Shown here: positions 23,968-36,300 of the stretch, in pieces | Position numbering within the stretch: the first letter of the stretch is position 1 | Layout: each line of letters starts with the position of its first letter | Notes under the pieces: model-generated | What the model saw: only the letters and a program-made list of their open reading frames with translations | What the model was told of the DNA's origin: nothing | Databases searched by the model: none | Origin: a virus | IMG/VR virus record: IMGVR_UViG_3300029319_008466 | Coordinates: 18,991-82,990 of that record | Length of the DNA stretch: 64,000 bases | Direction: 5' to 3' (one strand) | Program-made: the position numbers and the translations under genes

Positions 23968-25770
23968 GTGCCAAAAAGAAGAGAAAACATCGATATAAAT
24001 TATCTTAGCAGAGACTTTCAATCAATAAAAGATGATTTGACCGAATATGCTAGAAGATATTATCCTGACACATTCAGAGATTTTAGCGATGCTGGCTTTG
24101 GCGCTCTAATGCTTGATATGGTCTCATATGTTGGCGATGTTATGTCTTTTTACTTAGACTATCAAGCGAATGAAAGTTTTCTTTCAACTGCTGTCGAATA
24201 TGAGAACGTTTTAAAACACGGTCAATCGATGGGGTATAAGCACCAAGGCGCTAATTCTACTTATGGTACCGTAACACTTTACATTACAGTTCCCTCGGCA
24301 GACAACGGAGTTGGGCCCAACGATGCTGCAATACCAATATTGAAAGCAGGAACACAGTTTATGTCTGAAAACAATTCTATTTTTACACTAATGGAAGATG
24401 TGAATTTTGCTGATTCTGTAAATGATATGGTAGTTGCCAACACAAGCACATCTACCGGAATGCCGTCTCAATATGCTATAAGAGCCACCGGACAAGTCGT
24501 GTCTGGAGAAAATAGATTTAAACGATTTACGGTCGGATCTTTTCAAAAATTTAGAGTTTTAAATCTTGGCGGCAATAATGTTACAGAAATCTTATCTGTT
24601 TATGATAGCAACGGAAATAGCTATTATGAGGTAGAACACCTTTCCCAAGATACAATTTATTTGCCAATTACAAACACGGATACAACGACCAACGTGCAAA
24701 CACCAACTATAATCAAACCAGTTGTTGTGCCCAGGAGATTTATTGTTGGTAAAAATCGATTTTCGACAAACTTAATTTTTGGATATGGTTCTGATACAGA
24801 GCTAAATGCATCATCTTTAGTAGATCCCGCTAGTATTGTCATGGACTTGCATGCAAAAAACTATGTTACCGACCGTGCGCTTGATCCTTCAAATCTTGTC
24901 AAAACTGATAAATTTGGCGTAGGTCCATCAAATACTGACATATTAGTTACTTACCGCACAAACACAAACGAAAATTCAAATGCATCATCCAACACAATAA
25001 CAAGAGTTGTCAGCGCGGATATGCAATTTAAAGATCCGGTTATGCTTAATACAGGAATAATGAATTCTGTGCAATATAGTTTAGAGGTTAACAACGAAGA
25101 ACCAATTCAAGGCGATGTATCGCCGCCAAACCTAATTGAACTAAGAGAATTAATCCAAGGATCATTCTCAGCACATAACAGGGCGGTTACGGCAGAAGAT
25201 TATAAGGCATTAATTTATACCATACCATCTCGTTTTGGAACTGTATATAGGTGTTCTGTTGTGCAAGATGTTGATTCAAATTTAAGAAATATTAATATTT
25301 ATACAATTTGTCGCTCAAACAATGGGTACTTAGAAGTCACAAACAATGTTTTGAAAGAAAATATTAAGACATGGTTAAATACTAAAAGAATGATAAATGA
25401 TTCAATTGATATTTTAGACGCAAAAATTGTAAATCTTGGAATAGAATTTGAATTATTATCAGAGCTTTCAGTAAATAAAACAGTTGTTCTAAACAATGCT
25501 ATATCCGCATTGAGTCGGTATCTTTTAGACCCTGGCGAAGTTGGAGAACATTTTGGAATTACGGATATATATTCTATCTTAAATGATGTTCCGGGTGTAG
25601 CAGACGCAACTTATGTGAGTGTTTATCAAAAAAGAGGCACTGGATATTCCAGCGTTAGTATGGATGTTAAGAGTCAAATGACTGCTGATGGTAGATTTAT
25701 AAAAGCTCCTAAAAATGTTATATTTGAGGTTAAATATCCAAGCTCTGATATTCAAGGGACAATCAAATAA
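23968..25770 (+). CDS. baseplate wedge protein, T4 gp6/J-like
   Basis: 600 aa. GTG start with AGAGGA upstream. The N-terminal FRDFSDAGFGALMLDMVSYVGDVMSFYLDYQANESFL is the characteristic opening of gp6/Baseplate_J proteins. The C-terminal half carries RAVTAEDYKALIYTIPSRFG and VYRCSVVQDVD, typical of Baseplate_J. Length matches T4 gp6 (660 aa). gp6 dimers form the wedge ring around the hub. The stop overlaps the next start by one base. Confidence 0.88.
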   Translation: MPKRRENIDINYLSRDFQSIKDDLTEYARRYYPDTFRDFSDAGFGALMLDMVSYVGDVMSFYLDYQANESFLSTAVEYENVLKHGQSMGYKHQGANSTYGTVTLYITVPSADNGVGPNDAAIPILKAGTQFMSENNSIFTLMEDVNFADSVNDMVVANTSTSTGMPSQYAIRATGQVVSGENRFKRFTVGSFQKFRVLNLGGNNVTEILSVYDSNGNSYYEVEHLSQDTIYLPITNTDTTTNVQTPTIIKPVVVPRRFIVGKNRFSTNLIFGYGSDTELNASSLVDPASIVMDLHAKNYVTDRALDPSNLVKTDKFGVGPSNTDILVTYRTNTNENSNASSNTITRVVSADMQFKDPVMLNTGIMNSVQYSLEVNNEEPIQGDVSPPNLIELRELIQGSFSAHNRAVTAEDYKALIYTIPSRFGTVYRCSVVQDVDSNLRNINIYTICRSNNGYLEVTNNVLKENIKTWLNTKRMINDSIDILDAKIVNLGIEFELLSELSVNKTVVLNNAISALSRYLLDPGEVGEHFGITDIYSILNDVPGVADATYVSVYQKRGTGYSSVSMDVKSQMTADGRFIKAPKNVIFEVKYPSSDIQGTIK

Positions 25771-27341
25771 TGGGTATTAAAAGATATACGGCGACAGAAG
25801 ATACAACAATTACCAACGCTTATAAGCCAAACTTAACAAGTCGTGCCACAGGTTCAAATATGGGTTTGTCTGATTCGCTAGAGGTGTTTAGGATTTATGG
25901 TCAAGAATCTTCTGGCTCAAGCGAACTGTCAAGGATACTTGTTAAATTTCCTGTCACGGGAAGCAATTCAATTAAATCAGATCGTGCAGCAGGCACTATT
26001 CCAGAAAGTGGTAGTGTCAATTTTTACCTTCGCATGTTCAATGCTGAACACCCCTTTACATTGCCGCGAAATTTTAGTTTAACTGTAGCTGCTATTTCTC
26101 GTTCTTGGAATGAAGGTACTGGAATGGACATGGATGCATATTCCGATTTGGGTGCGACCAACTGGCTATCCGCCTCCAGTGGTTCCGCTGGCGCTGTTTT
26201 ATGGACTTCTCAAGGAGGCGATCTTCATGCCTCTCCAACGTACACAGTAGACTTTGATAAGGGCACTGAAGATATTGAACTGGATATTACCGCATTAGTT
26301 GAGCAGTGGATATCTGGTTCGGCAGCAGGCGGTAGTGGAATGGGGCCAGGACCGGGAACCACAAAAGGAAAACAAAATTATGGTGCAGCTATATATTTAA
26401 CAAACGAAACGGCATATTCTTCTTCATATACAAAAAAGTTTTTTGCCAGAGGATCTGAGTATTTTTTCAAACGCCCAATAATTGAAGCAAGGTGGGATTC
26501 TGCAAGAAAAGATAACAGAGGCAATTTCTTTTACAGTAGCTCTTTGGCTCCAGCGGTTGATAACTTAAACACATTATACTTGTACAACTATGTTCGTGGA
26601 AGATTGGTGGATATTCCTGGTCTTGGTAGCACCAACAAAATATATGTAAGCCTTTTTTCTGGCACAGCCGACAATACAACGACTTCCGGCTCTGCGCTTA
26701 ATTTGTCAGCCGGTGGCGGGGTTGTCACAACTGGTCACATTAATGCCACAGGAAGTAAAATCGCTACAGGAATATATTCGTGCTCACTGGCGTTGACTGC
26801 TGCGAATCCTAATAATGTTGGTCACTACCCTGGTACAAATTTAACAAAAATATTTGACGTGTGGCACACAAAGAGCGACGGTGCATCTATTGGTAGCATT
26901 GTGTATCATACTGGAAGTTTTAAGCCACAAGTGTTAGATTCCTCTGTTCCAAACCCTTATTCAAAATATGTTCTAAATATAACCAATTTAAGAGATGTAT
27001 ATTACACAGACGAAACTGTGCAATTTAGGGTGTATACGCGGCAAAAAGACTGGAACCCTACAATTTGGACTAAGGCAAGTATAGATCCCGAGCTTGAAAT
27101 TATAGAAAGTGGCGCTTATAAAGTTGTTAGAATTATTGATAATTTTGACGCCATTCCGTTTGGAACGGGCAGTGACTTGCAGACCCAAGTTTCATATGAT
27201 GTAAGTGGAAGCTATTTTACGTTAGACATGAACATGTTAGAGACGGGATACGCATATGGAATTAAGTTTGCTTTTTATGATGGTGTAGCAGCAACATGGA
27301 ATGAGTATCCTGACGTATTTAAATTTAGAGTAGAGGATTGA
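25770..27341 (+). CDS. baseplate-associated structural protein with DNRLRE-like N-terminus
   Basis: 523 aa. The N-terminal ~200 residues (ATEDTTITNAY, SRILVKFPVTGS, VNFYLRMFN, DIELDITALVEQWIS) follow the DNRLRE/CBM-like repeat layout seen in secreted and phage structural proteins. The C-terminal half has Ser/Gly-rich strands and a final Ig-like beta region. It follows gp6 with a one-base overlap. No active-site motif; an external wedge or carbohydrate-contacting role is inferred. Confidence 0.68.
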   Translation: MGIKRYTATEDTTITNAYKPNLTSRATGSNMGLSDSLEVFRIYGQESSGSSELSRILVKFPVTGSNSIKSDRAAGTIPESGSVNFYLRMFNAEHPFTLPRNFSLTVAAISRSWNEGTGMDMDAYSDLGATNWLSASSGSAGAVLWTSQGGDLHASPTYTVDFDKGTEDIELDITALVEQWISGSAAGGSGMGPGPGTTKGKQNYGAAIYLTNETAYSSSYTKKFFARGSEYFFKRPIIEARWDSARKDNRGNFFYSSSLAPAVDNLNTLYLYNYVRGRLVDIPGLGSTNKIYVSLFSGTADNTTTSGSALNLSAGGGVVTTGHINATGSKIATGIYSCSLALTAANPNNVGHYPGTNLTKIFDVWHTKSDGASIGSIVYHTGSFKPQVLDSSVPNPYSKYVLNITNLRDVYYTDETVQFRVYTRQKDWNPTIWTKASIDPELEIIESGAYKVVRIIDNFDAIPFGTGSDLQTQVSYDVSGSYFTLDMNMLETGYAYGIKFAFYDGVAATWNEYPDVFKFRVED

Positions 27342-27342
27342 T

Positions 27343-30300
27343 ATGGCAATAAAAGATCTTTTTAATCAAAGAAGTTCTAACGTTGTCGTCTCCTCTAGTG
27401 CGTTAATTTTGGGAGAGGATGTAGAGTCATTAGGATATATCTCTGCTTTTGTTGAAGACGAGCAGCGGGTAGAACCACATGTTAATTTTACAAAGCCTGA
27501 AAATTTTGCCAAATATGGTTCCGCAGAACAGTATTATGACCAATCTATTAAATGGATCTATGGAGAATATCCGTATGATGGATCGTTAAAAGAAAAATAT
27601 GAATGGCAAAATAATTCTACATTATTAGATTTATACATTTATGATAATAGGTATCCAAAAACAACAGGATATGCTAACTTTTCAAGCGATGGTTGGGGCA
27701 CACTAACTGCCTCTATGGTTATTGGCTATGGCGCACCAGCGACCACTAACTATGAATATATTAATTTTAAAGGCGGACCTAATTCGGAGTTTGGTTCGTC
27801 ACTGGGTACTTCATCTTTAAAAGATGTTTTTGATTCAAAGTCAAATATTTGGGATAGTACTGTAACTGGGGCAGCCGGACCCATTACGGCAACAAGAGAA
27901 TCAAATCTTAAAACTGATCTCGCCGAGGGCGTCACGGTTGAGTTCTGGCTAAAGACGGGCTCCCTGAGCAATGCACTAACAGAGAAACAAGTTGTTTTTG
28001 ATCTTTGGAATGGACAGGGTTCTTCGAGCGCTGATTATGGTCGTTTAAGAATTGAAATTGACCCTCTTTTAAGTGCATCATCACCTTTCAGGGTTACTGT
28101 ATTATCTGGCGCTGTAGGACTTAGCACCTCGTCTTTGGAAATTGGCTCCAGTCTTGATTTAAATTCTTTTTCCGACTGGAATCATTATGCTTTTAGTTTT
28201 GTCAACAATGGCGACAACATTACAACCAAGCTGTATGTTAATGGAGATTTGGATGAAACCATAACTACCGGCTCCAGTATTGGTGAGGTTAGAAAAGATT
28301 TACAGGCCAATATAGGCGCTCTTTTGACTGGTACGTTTAACATGAGGGCAACCCCTACTGGTCCGAATCTTGGCTGGGGTAAGCTCTCTGGGTCGATGGA
28401 TGAGTTTAGGTTCTGGAAAACAAAAAGAAGCTCAAAAGATATTGGTCGATACTGGTTCACTAGCAACTTAGGAGGAGGCACTAACACTGACAATGCTAAT
28501 TTAGATTTAGGTGTATATTATAAATTTAATGAGGGCATTGTAGACGATAGCGGAATAGACAGTATAGTTTTAGATTATTCAGGAAGAGTTACAAATGGTA
28601 CATGGACTGGCTATCCAAGCTCAAATGCACGAAATACAGGATCCGCTATTGTCTCCGCTAGTGCAGGAGTTGAGGATTTAGATCCAATTATATACCCGAC
28701 ACACGCCGACGTGAGCAGTCTTAGCACAGAATTGCTTGCTTCTGGAACGCTTTGGGATTATGAGAACAACTCATCTTTATATTATTCAATGCCAGCTTGG
28801 ATTATTGAAGAAGATGAGGGAAATGGTGGAAGCACAGGAAATTTAAAAAAATTAACCCAAATAATGGGCACCTATTTAGATAATTTAGATCTTTTAATAG
28901 GAGAGCTTCCTAAGTTAAATGTTGCATCTTATCCAAGCAGCAGTGTGCGCGGAAAACTTAATAAACCATATCCATACATGCAAACCGCAGTCGGGTCACT
29001 TGGAATGCATGCGCCTGAATTATTTTCAAATAGTGATCTTATTGAATATTTTGGAAACAGAAACGAAACGGTAGAATTTGAAGAAGAGATTCATGATGTA
29101 AAGAATTTAATTTATAATAACATCTACAACAACTTGCCCGACATATACAAAGCCAAAGGAACCGACAAGGCTTTTAGAAACTTAATTCGTTGTTTCGGCG
29201 TCGGTGACGACTTAATAAGACTAAACATATACTCAAATAACGATACTTATAAGTTTGAAACCAAAAGAAGGCAAGCATCTTACAAAACAAAAGCTGCAAA
29301 TTTTAACAATGTAGACAGATTTAATAGCACAGTTTATCAATATGCAGATTCCACTAATCCAAATAGTGTTTCTTATATCTCGGGTAGTTCGACAGACAGC
29401 AAAACATATGAAGATTCTTTTCCAATTACATTAGAGACGGAAATAATTTTCCCACAAAAAATACCAGCAACAGAAGACAATGCTGGATCTCAAGAATTTA
29501 GGCATATTACGGCATCTCTTTTTGGAATGCACACAGCAATAGCATCTCAGTCTATGGCTGGAACAGAAACCGACACAACATGGCATACAACTGATAATGC
29601 CAACCTTCAAGTTTATGCAATAAGAAGTGGCACCCTTACTAAAAATGTCAAATTCATGTTGACATCTTCAGCCCCTGCACACATTCCAGAATTGACAAGC
29701 AATTTCTTTTTTAACGTCTATGAAAATCAAAAATGGAATTTTGCTGTCAGATTAAAGCCTCATGGATACCCACAAGCATTTGCTAGCGGAGCACTGGACA
29801 ACAACTATATAGTTGAATTTTATGGTGTAAGTTACATTGGTGATAGAAAAGTTGATGAATTTATCGTAAGCGGAACAGTTGCAAAAGATGCAGCAGAAAC
29901 TTTTCTAACTTCTCCAAAAAGAATATACGCTGGCGCACACCGAACTAACTTTACAGGCGCTGTGTTGCAGCGAACAGATGTAAAAATAACATCTTGTAGA
30001 TATTGGTTTGATTATTTGAATAATGAAGCAATTCAAAATCACGCTATGGATCCAGGCAATTTTGGAAACCCAAATCCATCAAGAGATGCTTTTTTTCTGG
30101 AAACAGATTTATCCAACGTCGAGGTGCCAGAAATTGAATCTCTGGCACTGTCTTGGAATTTCGAATCACTAACCGGATCTAATGCATCTGGTCAATTCAC
30201 TGTTCAGGATGTTTCGTCTGGGTCTGTGGCCGAAGTGGGTAGATACAATTGGTTAGGAAAAATTCTTAAGTATCAACACACTGGTCGAGGCGATTTATTT

Positions 30301-33300
30301 CCTGCAAATTCTACTGGATCAATTGAAACACAGTATTTGCACGCAGCCCGACAACAGTTACCAGAAACAGTATTTGGCGACGACAATATACGTGTTCTTT
30401 CTCAAGCTGAAACAGAAGTTTTTACGAAAGAAACAAGACCGTATAAAACATATTACGCTTTTGAAAAAAGTATGTATCAAGTAATTTCTGATGAAATAAT
30501 ACGATATTTTGGATCAATAGTTGACTTTAACAATTTAATTGGTGAGCCAGTTAATCGATATAGACCCGAATATAAAAGCTTAAAATATCTACGTCAGTTT
30601 TTCTTTGAAAGAATTGGCAACACTCCAGATTTAGATAAATTTGTAGAATATTATAAATGGATTGATTCAACACTTGAAGCCATGTTGATGGAGCTTGTGC
30701 CAGCTTCTGCACAGACTAGTGATGGTATTGATAACATTGTTGAGAGTCACGTATTAGAAAGAAACAAGTATCAAAATAAATTTCCAACACTTGAGTTTGT
30801 TAGACCCGACCCAGAGGGCGCAACTATTACAATCAATAAACTTCTTTATAGTTGGAAAACCAATCATCACCCATTAACCGGATCTGATAAAAATAAAGAA
30901 CTTAATCCAAATGTTGGACTACAAGCAACAAACTGTGGCTGGTGGAAAGGTAGAGCAGAGAGAGATGTAACCCCTCTTAATAGCGGAGATACGGGAATTG
31001 ATTCGGATAGAAACAGGGTTTTAAGTGCATCACTTCAGGCTCTTGAAAGAAACTGGTCTACAGTACAGAGATATGTCGTTGAAAAAACAAAAGTTATTCA
31101 TGGTGGGGTTAACTATTCTGACAACAAAAAACAACATTTTTATCGCGGTATTAATTTTCCACACGGTTCTGTGACAAGCATAGGTATACCACAAAACGTG
31201 TTAAAAGCCGATCAAGTCGAGCTTATACCTTTAAAAGATTGTGATGATGTCGGATCTGTTTTTGGTTTTGGTAGCATTGCAGATGCGGCTCGCTCTGGTA
31301 GCGATGGAAGTTACGAAGTTTACCCCAAAAGAAAATATAGCTATGGCACCAGAATTGGTAGAAAAACATTTGATTCTGGTTCTTTTGATGGTATTAAAGC
31401 TGAAATCGCAATGCCCTTTAATATTATGAGTGCGTCAACAGCCATGAAGGGATACAACAAGGGTATTCACGAGGGCTTTCACTCTGGAACTCAGCTCACC
31501 AACCTTCATAATGATGGATATGGTCAACTAAATGAAGTTCCAATGCAAGGACCATTTACTGAAAAATATGTGGGAGGTCATCAAGCTCGACATGTTAGAC
31601 TTAATTATTCTTCTTCAACACGGGTTGCGGGTGATAGAGCAGCAACTGTCAACAACTTGGATGGACAATATACACGACCAGAAGCATATCGTATTTTGCT
31701 CGGCGGCGGAGCCGGGAGTTCGGGTTCGATTGGAATTACCGGACCTGATTATGGTGGTCCATACCCCGACGTTGAAAGATACAGAGCGTGGTTTTTCCGA
31801 GAAGAAACAGCAAAGCGTCCCGTAAATATTAGAAACATTTTACAAACAACCGCATCAGTTGATACGGTTTTATCCGGTGTGCTTCAGCATGGTCCAATTG
31901 GCAACTACGAAAAAACTTATCAAGTTGTACAAACTTCTGGTCGCAGTACAAACAATTTTTGGTTTAATGATAATGGCGCTACACTTCCTACAATGTATAT
32001 TTCCGACAAACCAAAGACAACCAATGTTCATACGCTTGTAGGAGTGCGTATTAACGCAACACAGGTCGAACGCCGAGGTAACACTTTCATACCAGGAACT
32101 TACTACGAAGCGGGGGTTAGCGAATTTATTATGGGTCTTCATAAAAATTCAAACCTTTATGCTCCACAAGACGGCACGATTCCTGCTGCAAGAAGAGCCG
32201 ACAGAACGGTTTATCAACTTCCAAGTAGAACCAAACAAGACGCTGTTATTGTTGAAAGATTTTCCGCTCCTGGTGGTCCAGAAATCAGCTCTCTTGGCTT
32301 CTTAGATATTATGGCAGCCGAGAAGTCGGTATATAATGCGCTGCCCTTTAGAAACCTTACAGTGAGGGGTTCTGGATCTGGCGAACCTTCAATCTCTGGC
32401 ACCATGAGGATAGTTGATCACACCGGACACAGACGAGGTTTACGAACACTGCTTTCTCTCCACTGCGGACCCTTTGGTACAGATGGGACATTTGGTAAAA
32501 TTAATCAATATACATCTGAAGAGCGCCTTGCACAAGGTGATGCGGTTTCTGCCTCATTCCATAAAACTAATAGAAACGCACGACTTGTAATTAAAACCGA
32601 TGTTAATACAAGTTTTGATTCTAAGTTTCAGTATGGCACTGGCTCTGTTTACGACAACTGGTATGTGCAGCACCCCATACCACAAAATGATTTTCAATAT
32701 TCATGGATTAGTGGTTCTTTCTTGTCTGGAAATGCACCGTTTGCTCATGCCCCAAGATCAGGATTCGGCTCTGGATCTTCGGGATTTTTTAGTGCAATAA
32801 CATTTATGTCATCTAGTTTGCCCAACTATGCTGCGGGAGTATATTCGAATGGACAGGCTGCACCACGCTTAACACCTGTGGATTTTGTTGGATTAAATAC
32901 TTTATTCTATGAGGCATCGGACACTGATACAAGAATTTTTGGCGGCACTGAAGGGGCAGGCGGGACAATCACTCTCCAGTTGCAAGCCTCGGCATCGGAA
33001 TATTTAAATACAAGCATTGCCGCCTTGGACCACACTGCCTCAACGAACGGCATATTGAACAATAGAAATGGTCCATTCGGCTTCAATTCTTGGAAACAAG
33101 TTCGAGTTGGCAACAGTGCTATGGCGCGTGCCATGAGAAAAGACAACATAGTCAGCACTATTGATCCCGCAACGTTGTCCGAAAACCAACCAGGGTTACA
33201 TTATTATAATTGGTTGCCAAGTCCTTCAACTAATGCTCAAATTTTTGGACCACCGTTATCCGGTCCATCTAAAACCACTCCTGTTTCTAATGTACTTAAA

Positions 33301-36300
33301 TCAGTTTTACAGTATCATGAGCCAAACTTGTTGCAAAAATATTATCCCTTTTCTATAAACGCAACTTTAGATCCATCTTTTTGGCCAAGCAGTGGATTCA
33401 AAAAAGAAGTTAAAGTAGATGCATATGCAGCTTATGGAAATAAAAAACATCATTTTTCTAATTCTAAATTAAACAATGCGCTTTTAATATCCGATGATGT
33501 GCTAACCCCTGCCGATGAATTGTTTGATGAAGTTACAGACGATCTAAAAGGCACCCTCAATAGTGTTAAATATTCTGAAGCACTTTACCCCAAGGAGCTA
33601 AATGTTTATCGCCCACATATTCGCAAAAGAACAACATTTAAATCATTTTGGAGAAATGTGCGGCAAGATCGAACTGAAAAAGATGAAACTTCGCCACTCG
33701 CCAGTAGTGTAAAGAATTCGCAAGGCATACCAATGGCAACGCAAAGTATCTGGCCATTGGACGGAAGATTAAGTATTGATCCACAAGTTACAACTGATGC
33801 TTTTGTTAATGTTGCCGCCAACGCCTTGACCAGAGGCGGCGGCGAAGGAGAACTTCAAAACTCAGTCAACACAGTTCACAGCCCTTATCACTCCGAAGGG
33901 TTTTCGTGTAGTGATGCTGGTGGCGACAGGGACATTACTGGATCTGCGACTTATAATAGGCGACACTTGAACATAACCGGGTCAAGCGCATGGTCTTATT
34001 CTAGCAATGCTGCCAACGCTATCACTTATAGAGGCGACTTAGTTCCTTTTTCGGGCGATGCTCCATGGGATGCGGCCGCTCAATCAGGCAAATATCCATT
34101 TTATGATTCATATTCAGACTATGTTCACCAAATGAGGTTGATTGGAAAAGATTATTCAATTATTCCAGAATATAGAATGAGCGAAAGAATGGATGATGTT
34201 ATAGAGGAGGGGATAGATCCTTTCAACGATGCATCGTTATTTTCTTTAACTGGTGCAGTCGCAACTGCTCGCTCAAGTGAACAGACAGAATTTTATAAAA
34301 CGTATAGCCATTCAGATTTTATGAAATATTTTGATGTTGTTCAAAATGATCTTTACACTTCAGAATGGTCATATTCAGCGGAAGAAGGAATTCCTGGTCC
34401 CACATCGCTCACAGTTCGTTGTAAAGCATTGCTAAAATTGTTGCCGTATGAGGGTTTTTATCCTGCCCAGAGAACGTTACAATTAGCAAGTCTTTTTTCA
34501 AAATCGTATGGTGAATATGTTGATTTAACTGGATCTACGCCTGCGATTAGCTATAACCCCCGTGAATCCCGCTGGAGGGCTTTCTTGGCACCAATGTTTG
34601 CTCCGGGTATTATGTTTAACACAATTAAATCGGGTATTGCTGTTGATTATCCTGTTATGACTGGCGGCTGTGTTTTGGATTTCGCCCCTTCTGCTGATAG
34701 GAAAAACTATGCACTCGCGGAGCCAGTTTATTTTTCTTTCCGTGTGCCCTTTGAAGCGCTCGTCGAACCAGAAAATTATATCGCCAATCACGAAATTATA
34801 GATCTTGAAGTTCACCCTTCTGCTGCTATTAATGCAACCGCTTCATGGAATGGTGAGGGTGACAGTCGATATAAACTTGCCATGCACAACTTTTTAGCAG
34901 AGACGCCAGATTTTTTCTTGGAAAATCAAACATTTACGTCTTTCTTTTCAAATCCCTCTTCTAAGTGGAAAAGTTTTGATCGCTCTAAAAGTTATAAAAT
35001 GAGGGTAAAAATTCGCAAGTCATATGCATCAAACTGGAGTGGCGACCCTTTGTTGGAGATGCCCGGTGGACCTCCTCAAATTGTTTCGGGCTCTGAAACC
35101 ATAGTTATGTATAGTCGCCCATCTGCTTTTGGTCCTCCCACTATGGGAAGCCCAACCGGCAGCAAACCAGAGCAACATGGCGCAGGCGGCGGATCTTTTG
35201 AGGGATACAACGCTCCGTTTACGCCTCCCTATTATGACGGTTCAGCCTGGGTTGATTTAGAATATAATCCAAGCCTACATGCTGATCCCAACCCCTCTAG
35301 TGTTAATGATTTGCTTACCAAAATTACTGCTTCTTATTTAAGATACGAAAACTGGGCAGGAGATGTCGAAGGCTTGGGAGGGCCCCAATATGGAGAATAT
35401 ATTAACCACAATGCGGTGCAAATATCCTCATCAGTAAATCTTTTTGGCACCACTAATGGTCTCAAAGATTTACTCAAATATAGCGGAGTTGATGCATCAG
35501 GAGAAGAACAGTGGGTTATACAAACAAAGTTTGAAACTCCAATACTTAATTTTATCGGTGCCCGCGACACGGCAACTTCGATTGCATCGCTTTCTTTTGC
35601 TGCGGCGGCCTCATATTGCTCAGGAGGTGCGTACACAAGACCGATTGGAATGTGGCACCAGTATGGTAGATTACCCGAAGGATCCGAGGGAATTTATTTA
35701 GGCATACAAGACTTTCCAAAACCCATACTGAGCCAACATAACTCCAGTGGATCATTAGCAGATGCTGTTGGTTTTAATAAAAAAGATGAAAAACTCGGAA
35801 AAGTCGCGGCATCCAAAACAATTCGAGAAGCTGTTGTTGCTGTTCCGTTTGTTGAAAGAACAAATAACAGGAAATTCTTTGAAATTGATCGACATAAGAT
35901 TGATACAATATTACAAAATCCAACTGCCACGTCATACACACCAGATGATTCAATCAAACATATGGTTGATGCAATGCAAAGATATGTATTTCCACCAAGT
36001 ATGGATTTTATAAATTATCCAAACGAAGTCGGAGCATGTTTTTCAATGTATATTTTTGAATTCGAGCACCAATTGAACCAACAAGATCTTGTTGATATAT
36101 GGCAAAACTTACCACCTCGCATCGGAAGAGCATTTGATCCAGATGCACCATTGGACACGGATGAAATAATGCAGACCAAAGAGGTTACACACGTATTGAA
36201 CAATAAAGAATTATTAGAAGATGTAGACTCTAAGCTTCAGTGGATGGTGTTTAAAGTAAAACAACGTGCCCAAACAAATTATTGGAAAAAAACCGTAGCA